A stretch of DNA of 5,997 nucleotides from Alphaproteobacteria bacterium. Lineage in GTDB: Bacteria; Pseudomonadota; Alphaproteobacteria; CAISOG01. The notes beneath the pieces are model-generated. The model searched no databases. It was not told the origin of the DNA and saw only the letters and a program-made list of their open reading frames with translations. Made by a program: the position numbers and the translations under genes. The DNA lies in contig VEQJ01000080.1 of assembly GCA_018883285.1 (NCBI GenBank), forward strand, positions 1 through 5,997, written 5' to 3'. Below are positions 1 through 4,466 of the stretch, piece after piece (positions within the stretch are counted from its first letter, which is position 1; the number at the start of each line of letters is the position of its first letter).

Positions 1-1
1 G

Positions 2-163
2 CCCTGTGGCGCCGTCGTGGCGGCGGCAGCGGCCCGAGCGCGGGCCCTTCGCTGGCGACTGGCTGAACCGGGCCTGCCTGCGCTGCCCCTTGAGCCTGTC
101 ATGGCTATTCCAGAGCCAGATTTTGGCCCTGACGTGGACATCAAGATTTCCAGAAAAGGTTGA
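2..163 (+). CDS. Possible C-terminal end of an upstream gene (uncertain)
   Basis: This frame is open from the window edge to a TGA at 161-163, four bases before the ATG of the next gene. It encodes an Ala/Arg/Leu-rich stretch followed by a tail ending DVDIKISRKG. An internal ATG at 101 would give a 20-residue peptide on its own. Codons up to about 100 are GC-rich at the third position, while those from 101 on (GCT ATT CCA, AGA AAA GGT) resemble the AT-richer gene downstream, so the frame may cross a composition boundary. A rival reading is frame 1, which stays open from base 1 to a TGA at 64-66 with a Gly/Ser/Arg-rich tail. That could equally be the end of the upstream gene, for example corC, which I recall often precedes lnt in alphaproteobacteria. 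All three forward frames are open over the first 60 bases, so composition alone cannot decide. I do not recognise a family. Confidence 0.25.
   Translation, partial: PCGAVVAAAAARARALRWRLAEPGLPALPLEPVMAIPEPDFGPDVDIKISRKG
153..159 (+). promoter_or_regulatory. Ribosome binding site supporting the ATG at 168
   Basis: GAAAAGG ends eight bases before the ATG at 168. It is a purine-rich Shine-Dalgarno-like site and the best one near any candidate start of this frame. It overlaps the end of the short frame that stops at 163, so translation of the two could be coupled if the upstream frame is real. Confidence 0.5.
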
Positions 164-167
164 TTTG

Positions 168-1253
168 ATGTTCAATGCAGCCAGATTCGAGCTGGCCCGC
201 AAAAGGCGCGGCTTTAATAAAAGCGACCTTGCTAGCAAGGTCGGGGTTGATCTACGGGCTGTAACTGCTTACGAACGTGGCGAATATGAGCCTTCTAACG
301 AAACCCTGACACAGATAGCCAAAACCCTTGATTTTCCGATTGGTTGGTTCGCTGGCGGCGATCTACATCAGCCATTACCACAGACAGCTAGCTTCCGTTC
401 GCAGGCTCGCATGGCTGCTCGCAATAGAGATGCAGCCCTTGCCTCTGGTGCATTAGCATTTCTTCTGAATGATTGGCTTGAAGACCGTTTTACCCTACCT
501 GAATCGCAATTGCCCGATCTTCGAGAAGAAGAACCAGAAGCAGCGGCCATGACTTTGCGGCAGCATTGGGGATTAGGAGAGAAGCCTATAAAAAACGTGG
601 TGCATCTCATAGAATCAAAGGGCGTTCGTGTATTCTCAATGGCCGAAGACACAGCAGAAGTCGACGCTTTTTCATTGTGGCGCGAAACAACCCCATTCGT
701 TTTTCTAAACACGATCAAATCAGCTGAACGCAGCAGATTTGATGCAGCACATGAATTAGGACATCTTGTCTTGCATCGCCACGCCGACCCGAAAGGCAAA
801 GAAATTGAACATCAAGCAAACAGCTTTGCATCGGCGTTCTTAATGCCTCGCGGCAGCATTCTTGGACACGCCCCCGTCCTTCCCAGTCTGAATACTTTGA
901 TTCAGCTAAAACAGCATTGGATTGTTTCTGTTGCAGCGTTAGCGTATCGCCTGCACCATCTTGGCGCATTATCAGATTGGCATTATCGCAGTCTGTGCAT
1001 TGAAATGGGGCAGCGTGGTTATCGTAGTACCGAGCCGAACGAAGCACCCCGCGAAATGTCGTTAATTTTTCCGCAACTATTCAAGGCTTTGCGTGAGGAT
1101 AATGTAACGAAGTCCGATATTGCTAACGATCTGCAGATCAACGTCGATGAACTAGACAAGTTGGTTTTCGGTTTGATTCTAGTCGCGTTGGACGGTGGAA
1201 CAAACGGCTTATCAGGGGGCAGAAAAAAGCCTGATTTGCGCCTTGTGAAATAA
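168..1253 (+). CDS. XRE helix-turn-helix / ImmA-IrrE family metallopeptidase fusion protein
   Basis: A 361-residue protein with two recognisable parts. Residues 1-65 are an XRE/Cro-type DNA-binding domain (ELARKRRGFNKSDLASKVGV, then AVTAYERGEYEPSNETL). The middle holds an ImmA/IrrE zinc peptidase core: HELGH at residues 195-199 gives H195, E196 and H199, and IEHQANSFASAFLMP follows, with E214 the likely third zinc ligand. About 100 C-terminal residues are typical of long XRE-ImmA proteins. Known relatives such as ImmA of ICEBs1 cleave phage- or element-type repressors, and fused forms occur in mobile elements, stress response and toxin-antitoxin-like loci; the substrate here cannot be told. 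The frame is open back to the window start, but ATG 168 is chosen because the HTH begins there and an RBS precedes it. A sample line (601-660) is about 47% GC against about 68% in a sample of lnt (1861-1920), which suggests acquisition. No partner toxin or repressor gene follows. Confidence 0.9.
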   Translation: MFNAARFELARKRRGFNKSDLASKVGVDLRAVTAYERGEYEPSNETLTQIAKTLDFPIGWFAGGDLHQPLPQTASFRSQARMAARNRDAALASGALAFLLNDWLEDRFTLPESQLPDLREEEPEAAAMTLRQHWGLGEKPIKNVVHLIESKGVRVFSMAEDTAEVDAFSLWRETTPFVFLNTIKSAERSRFDAAHELGHLVLHRHADPKGKEIEHQANSFASAFLMPRGSILGHAPVLPSLNTLIQLKQHWIVSVAALAYRLHHLGALSDWHYRSLCIEMGQRGYRSTEPNEAPREMSLIFPQLFKALREDNVTKSDIANDLQINVDELDKLVFGLILVALDGGTNGLSGGRKKPDLRLVK

Positions 1254-1462
1254 GGAAATCCTATCACTCGTCAAGTGCGGGATCATCACACATGCGATGA
1301 GCTATGCTCACGCAACCGAAGGGCAACGGCGCAGCGGGCGGGAATGATGTTGCCATAACAATTTTTGACTTTCCCTTAGGCCAGCAAGGCTGGCATGATG
1401 GCGCGGTTGCCAGGGCAACGCTGCTTTTACCACCTCCACCCCCTAACCGCCGCGCACCCCCT
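1254..1462 (+). other. Non-coding leader between the XRE-ImmA gene and lnt
   Basis: These 209 bases contain no convincing gene. The lnt frame is open back to an ATG at 1304, but the extra 53 residues are Gly/Pro-rich, lack a membrane segment and do not look like an Lnt N-terminus. Short hairpins occur at 1294-1313, 1380-1394 and 1406-1419. An AT-rich patch at 1350-1372 contains TTGCCA (1350-1355) and TTGACT (1365-1370), either of which could be a -35 element, but neither has a good -10 at the right spacing. A C-rich run (1430-1442, again just before 1463) precedes the start codon, and there is no Shine-Dalgarno-like sequence. The left part, to about 1310, matches the AT-richer composition of the upstream gene and may mark the end of an inserted segment. 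Confidence 0.5.
1380..1419 (+). terminator. Two adjacent short hairpins, possible weak terminator or leader structure
   Basis: GCCAGC-AAG-GCTGGC (1380-1394) is a perfect 6-bp stem with a 3-base loop. GTTGC-CAGG-GCAAC (1406-1419 including the closing bases) is a 5-bp stem followed within a few bases by GCTGCTTTT. The short T run makes a weak intrinsic terminator or attenuator conceivable, but both stems are short. Another imperfect stem, GCG(A)TGAGC-TAT-GCTCACGC (1294-1313), has no T run. No known riboswitch fold was recognised. Confidence 0.25.
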
Positions 1463-3124
1463 ATGACCAATGCTGTTGACCATTTGCTGAACCGTTGCCC
1501 GTTGGCCTGGCCATGGCGGGCGTTGATGGTGTTGGTGGCGGGCGGGCTGGCCAGCATGGTGTTTCAACCGACCAGCTGGTGGTGGCTGCTGTGGCCATGT
1601 TGCACCCTGCTGCTGGCACAACTGCTGCATGAAAGGCGGCGGTGGCGCGGCTTTTTGTTTGGCTGGCTGTTTGGCTTTGGCATGTTGGTGCCCAGTTTGT
1701 ATTGGATTTCCAACGCCTTTTTGGTCGATGCGGAGCGATTTGCCTGGGCAATTCCGGTGGTGGCAACCGCCCTGCCCGCTGGCTTGGCGCTGTTCACTGG
1801 CTTGGCGGGGTTGGCGGTGGTGATGTTGCCCGCCCATCAGCCCGTGGCGCGCTGGCTGATGCTGGCGGTGGCCTGGGTGGTGGGGGAATGGTTGCGCGGA
1901 TGGGTGTTGACGGGTTTCCCATGGAACCTGTTGGGCTATGCGTGGAGCGAGCGGTTGGTGCCGTTGCAGTTGGTATCGCTGACGGGGATTTTTGGCCTGA
2001 CCCTGATCAGCCTGCTGGTGGCCAGCGCCCCTGCCCTGCTGCTGGACTCTACCCTGCCTACCCGCCTGCGGCGACGGGTGGCGGCCGCCGTTGCGCTGCT
2101 GCTGCTGCTCTGGTTGGGCTATGGGGTGGTGCGGTTGCATCAGCATCCCATCGCCCTGGATCCGCATTTTCGGGTGCGGATTGTGCAGCCCGCCATTGCC
2201 CAGGCCGAAAAATGGACGGCTGAGGGGGTGCGCACCGCCATGCAACGGCTAATCACCCTTAGTAATCAGGGCAGTGAGGGCAATCAGGATGCGGCGGGCG
2301 ATATCAACCTGCTGCTGTGGCCGGAAACAGTGGTGCAGCAGGATTTGTCCACCGCCCTGGGGCTGCGCGATTACCTGGTGCGGGCGGTCAGCCCCGCCCT
2401 GGCCAGCGATGGTCACCTGATGACCGGCATGGTGCGGATCAACAGCTTTGCCCCGCCATCATTGGCTCAGCAGTCGGCAGAATCGGAATCGGATCCCGCC
2501 AGCCTGCAACTGCACAACAGCATGGCGGCGATTGATCGCCATGGGGTGCTGGTTGACAGCTATGATAAGGTTAAGTTGGTGCCGCTGGGCGAATATGTCC
2601 CCTATCGCCAGTATCTGAAGCATTTGGATTTATCACGGCTGACGCCCGGTCCCTATGACTTTTTGCCGGGGCAGAATGACCACTTAATCCGCCTAAGCGA
2701 TGGCAGCAAGTGGGTGCCACTGATTTGCTATGAGGTGATTTTTCCCAACCTGCGGCTGCGGCCGTTTTTTCGCAGCGACCAACCGCCACGGGCGATGACC
2801 GCCATCACCAACGATGCCTGGTTCGGCGACAGCGCGGGCCCCTATCAGCATTTGGCGATGGCACGGGTGCGGGCGGTCGAATACGGCCTGCCCCTGCTGC
2901 GGGCAGCCAACACGGGTATCTCGGCGATTAGCGATCCGATGGGGCGCACGCTGGCGCGCCTACCGCTGGGGCAGTTGGGTCATTTGGATGGCGACCTACC
3001 GCTGGCGGTTCCTAGCTTCTATGCGCAACAGGGGGAACGCCCCATCGGTGCCATCCTGCTGCTGCTGCTGCTACTGATACGCTGGCTTTGCCGTGGTCAG
3101 GATGGGGTTAAAGCCGTCGAGTAA
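1463..3124 (+). CDS. lnt: Apolipoprotein N-acyltransferase (Lnt)
   Basis: This inner-membrane enzyme transfers an acyl chain from a phospholipid to the N-terminal cysteine of diacylated apolipoproteins, the last step of lipoprotein maturation in Gram-negative bacteria. The 553-residue product is of normal family length. The N-terminal ~230 residues are a set of hydrophobic segments with the Lnt signature FPWNLLGYAW, followed by a nitrilase-type domain beginning FRVRIVQPAIAQAEKW. The Glu-Lys-Cys triad is complete: E288 in LLLWPETVV, K369 in YDKVKLVPLGEYVPYR and C422 in LICYEVIF. The TNDAWFGDSAGPYQHL and RAANTGISA blocks are also present. A last membrane segment lies near the C-terminus in a run of CTG Leu codons (around 3055-3075). 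ATG 1463 is preferred over 1304 because it sits about 20 residues before the first membrane helix, although no Shine-Dalgarno is visible. Downstream lies the XRE regulator after 153 bases. Confidence 0.96.
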   Translation: MTNAVDHLLNRCPLAWPWRALMVLVAGGLASMVFQPTSWWWLLWPCCTLLLAQLLHERRRWRGFLFGWLFGFGMLVPSLYWISNAFLVDAERFAWAIPVVATALPAGLALFTGLAGLAVVMLPAHQPVARWLMLAVAWVVGEWLRGWVLTGFPWNLLGYAWSERLVPLQLVSLTGIFGLTLISLLVASAPALLLDSTLPTRLRRRVAAAVALLLLLWLGYGVVRLHQHPIALDPHFRVRIVQPAIAQAEKWTAEGVRTAMQRLITLSNQGSEGNQDAAGDINLLLWPETVVQQDLSTALGLRDYLVRAVSPALASDGHLMTGMVRINSFAPPSLAQQSAESESDPASLQLHNSMAAIDRHGVLVDSYDKVKLVPLGEYVPYRQYLKHLDLSRLTPGPYDFLPGQNDHLIRLSDGSKWVPLICYEVIFPNLRLRPFFRSDQPPRAMTAITNDAWFGDSAGPYQHLAMARVRAVEYGLPLLRAANTGISAISDPMGRTLARLPLGQLGHLDGDLPLAVPSFYAQQGERPIGAILLLLLLLIRWLCRGQDGVKAVE

Positions 3125-3177
3125 CCCACTGCCAAGCCGCCCATTCACCGCCGCGCAAGGTTATTAATACGATTGTA

Positions 3178-3206
3178 TTGACACCCTATCGTTAAAAAGC
3201 TATTAA
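3178..3206 (+). promoter_or_regulatory. Sigma70-type promoter of the XRE regulator gene
   Basis: A perfect TTGACA (3178-3183) is followed, after exactly 17 bases, by TATTAA (3201-3206), which matches four of six positions of TATAAT. Transcription would begin near 3213, giving a leader of about 65 bases before the TTG at 3278. The surroundings are strongly AT-rich compared with the flanking genes. A small inverted repeat, AATAC-GATT-GTATT (3166-3179), abuts the -35 element. This is the best promoter in the window. It implies the regulator is not simply read through from lnt, and it may also serve mreD and mrdA, since no clear promoter lies in front of them. Confidence 0.6.
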
Positions 3207-3217
3207 CAAAAAGTTAA
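3192..3217 (+). promoter_or_regulatory. Putative CtrA-type binding array (TTAA-N7-TTAA-N7-TTAA)
   Basis: TTAA occurs at 3192-3195, 3203-3206 and 3214-3217, each separated by exactly seven bases, so two full CtrA boxes (consensus TTAA-N7-TTAA in Caulobacter and relatives) overlap by one half-site. The 11-bp period puts all three half-sites on nearly the same helix face. The array runs from the -35/-10 spacer across the -10 element to the expected start point, a position that would favour repression. The AT-rich context raises the odds of chance TTAA occurrences; further copies at 3164-3167 and 3243-3246 are not in register. Confidence 0.45.
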
Positions 3218-3219
3218 TA
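3201..3219. repeat. Perfect inverted repeat overlapping the -10 element, candidate operator
   Basis: TATTAAC (3201-3207) and GTTAATA (3213-3219) are exact reverse complements around an AAAAA centre. The left arm contains the proposed -10 and the right arm lies at the expected start point. XRE-family dimers bind such palindromes and often repress their own genes, so autoregulation by the product starting at 3278 is a reasonable alternative to CtrA binding. The two readings use the same bases. Confidence 0.45.
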
Positions 3220-3249
3220 ATAAAAATATGGAATATTGCCCATTAAAAG

Positions 3250-3260
3250 GTGATATTCAC
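3250..3260. repeat. Short palindrome in the regulator's leader
   Basis: GTGA-TAT-TCAC is an interrupted palindrome with 4-bp arms, 17 bases before the TTG start. GAATAT (3231-3236) and ATATTC (3253-3258) form a wider inverted repeat around it. It might be a second operator or an mRNA hairpin near the ribosome site. The arms are short enough to arise by chance in AT-rich DNA. Confidence 0.2.
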
Positions 3261-3277
3261 TTTGGGATAGTGTATTT

Positions 3278-3790
3278 TTGGCTAAAGAACCTATTATTGA
3301 TGTGAATGCTCAACAGGCCGATCCAATCGATTTGCATGTCGGCGGGCGCTTAAAAATGCGCCGTATTGTCATGGGGTTAAGCCAGGAAAAACTGGCGGAA
3401 CGGTTAGGCATAACCTTTCAACAAATCCAAAAATATGAACGCGGCCAAAACCGGATCAGTGCGGGTCGGCTGTTCCGCCTTAGCCAGTTGTTGCAGGTTG
3501 AGGTAGCCTATTTCTTTAACGACCACGATTGGGCAAAACAAGCCCTGCCCGCCAACACCCCTCAGCCTACCGCCGCCGTGGCGGAGGATCGTGCCCTGCT
3601 GGAAAATCCGGATTGGCGCAACCAGGAAAGCATGGATTTGCTGCGCCATTACTACAACATTACCGACCGCGACCTGCGCAAACGGGTGATGGAGATCGTC
3701 AAATCTATGGCGCAACACAGCAGCACCGATGGTGGCACTGGGGGCAGCGGCAGTAGCGATGGCGGCAGCGCCGAGTTCTCCGCCGCCTAG
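3278..3790 (+). CDS. XRE-family transcriptional regulator (alphaproteobacterial lnt-linked type)
   Basis: A 170-residue cytoplasmic DNA-binding protein. Residues 20-80 form a canonical helix-turn-helix of the HTH_3/Cro type: HVGGRLKMRRIVMGLSQEKL, then FQQIQKYERGQNRISAGRL as the recognition region, ending in VEVAYFF. A second conserved block, YYNITDRDLRKRVMEIVKSMA (about residues 128-148), matches what I recall of this alphaproteobacterial regulator group. The last ~25 residues are a Gly/Ser-rich, probably disordered tail. No ATG fits: the frame opens only at 3254, so the start is TTG 3278 or GTG 3302, which shortens the product by 8 residues. TTG is favoured by the usual length of the tail before PIDLHVG, with a weak GGGATAG (3264-3270) upstream. 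The gene has its own strong-looking promoter with candidate CtrA and palindromic sites. In relatives I recall this gene between lnt and metK; here mreD follows. Its targets are unknown. Confidence 0.9.
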   Translation: MAKEPIIDVNAQQADPIDLHVGGRLKMRRIVMGLSQEKLAERLGITFQQIQKYERGQNRISAGRLFRLSQLLQVEVAYFFNDHDWAKQALPANTPQPTAAVAEDRALLENPDWRNQESMDLLRHYYNITDRDLRKRVMEIVKSMAQHSSTDGGTGGSGSSDGGSAEFSAA

Positions 3791-3801
3791 CCGCCGCCTG
3801 G
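3780..3801. repeat. 11-bp tandem duplication across the stop codon of the XRE gene
   Basis: CCGCCGCCTAG (3780-3790) is followed directly by CCGCCGCCTGG (3791-3801), with one mismatch. The first copy supplies the TAG stop. It could reflect replication slippage in a GC-rich tail. No T run follows, so it is not a terminator. Confidence 0.6.
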
Positions 3802-3879
3802 CCTTCTCGCCCCCCGCTTCCACCCTCAAAACGTGACCATCTGGCGCAACGGGGGGTTTGATGGTACGATGGCGGCATC
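3791..3879 (+). other. Spacer between the XRE gene and mreD
   Basis: Eighty-nine GC-rich bases with no remnant of mreC, no convincing -35/-10 pair and no intrinsic terminator. Transcription of mreD may therefore continue from the regulator's promoter, or start at a promoter I cannot recognise. Confidence 0.4.
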
Positions 3880-4398
3880 ATGATTGTGCAACCCCCCATC
3901 CCCAACCCCCTGCAACGCTGGTGGCGCGATGTGCAGGAGTTTTTGCAGGGTTTGTTACCGCTGCTGACCCTGCTGCTGGCGCTGGGGCTATCGTTGGTGC
4001 ATCCCTGGCTAAGCCAATTTGCGATGGTGGTGGTGTTTTACTGGGCGGTGTATCGCCCCGATCTGATGCGGCTGTCGATGATATTGGGCTGTGGCCTGCT
4101 GGCTGATGTGGTTAAGGATACGCCCTTAGGGTGGCAGGCGCTGTTGATGCTGATGGTCTATCTGTTATCGGTGCGGCAACGCCATTTGCTGACCAGCAAG
4201 GGCTTTTGGCAATTTTGGATTGGTTTCGCCCTAATCGGCGGGCTGGGCGCGCTGGCCAACTGGCTGTTTGCCTGCCTGTGGCTGACGCAATGGTTGTCGA
4301 CCAGCGGGGCATTTTATGGTTGGGCAACCGCGGTTTGTTTGTTACCATTGGGATCTTATGTATTAACCTGGGTACACCGCTGTTTACCGCATGCTTAG
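3880..4398 (+). CDS. mreD: Rod shape-determining protein MreD
   Basis: A 172-residue integral inner-membrane protein of normal MreD length. MreD works with MreB, MreC, RodA and PBP2 in the elongasome, which inserts peptidoglycan along the lateral wall. About five to six hydrophobic segments are visible (roughly residues 24-42, 46-60, 66-80, 85-97, 107-131 and 143-163). The block FYWAVYRPDLMRL followed by LLADVVKDTPLGWQALLMLMVY is a characteristic MreD pattern: a polar YRPDL turn, then an Asp in the next helix and a PLG turn. The ATG at 3880 is the natural start, leaving about 20 residues before the first helix, but no good ribosome site precedes it. The next gene, mrdA, starts 68 bases later and is the expected partner. 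The usual upstream neighbours mreB and mreC are absent; an XRE regulator occupies their place. Confidence 0.88.
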   Translation: MIVQPPIPNPLQRWWRDVQEFLQGLLPLLTLLLALGLSLVHPWLSQFAMVVVFYWAVYRPDLMRLSMILGCGLLADVVKDTPLGWQALLMLMVYLLSVRQRHLLTSKGFWQFWIGFALIGGLGALANWLFACLWLTQWLSTSGAFYGWATAVCLLPLGSYVLTWVHRCLPHA

Positions 4399-4414
4399 GG
4401 CTGGCCATCGCCAT

Positions 4415-4444
4415 GCAGTCTTAGGATACGCAGCCTTAGGATAC
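4415..4444. repeat. 15-bp tandem repeat between mreD and mrdA
   Basis: GCAGTCTTAGGATAC (4415-4429) is followed immediately by GCAGCCTTAGGATAC (4430-4444), 14 of 15 bases identical. It lies in the 68-base gap between two genes of one probable operon, 23 bases before the mrdA start. The second copy runs into CCGCGGCC followed by six T residues. It could be a recent duplication or a paired binding site. Confidence 0.8.
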
Positions 4445-4466
4445 CGCGGCCTTTTTTCGGGCAATC

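Noticed and set aside
6..167. N-terminal extension of the XRE-ImmA protein to the window edge
   Set aside because: The helix-turn-helix starts right at ATG 168 with a ribosome site. The upstream residues are Arg/Trp/Cys-rich and unlike the family.
1304..1462. N-terminal extension of lnt by 53 residues
   Set aside because: The added residues are Gly/Pro-rich, do not resemble Lnt, and the family normally begins about 20 residues before the first membrane helix, as from ATG 1463.
1..1462. att-like direct repeats flanking the XRE-ImmA gene
   Set aside because: I compared the stretches around 60-170 and 1254-1420 by eye and found no shared repeat long enough to be more than chance.
1427..2245. 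272-codon open frame on the minus strand
   Set aside because: Antisense to the N-terminal half of lnt; low-complexity Gln/His/Pro/Gly product and no domain.
3125..3277. SAM riboswitch upstream of the regulator, suggested by the usual link to metK
   Set aside because: The region is AT-rich with short palindromes and no fold or conserved core of a known SAM riboswitch class; metK is not in the window.
4444..4456. Intrinsic terminator before mrdA (CCGCGGCC followed by T6)
   Set aside because: The only stem is the self-complementary CCGCGG, which leaves no loop; a terminator between mreD and mrdA would also be unexpected.
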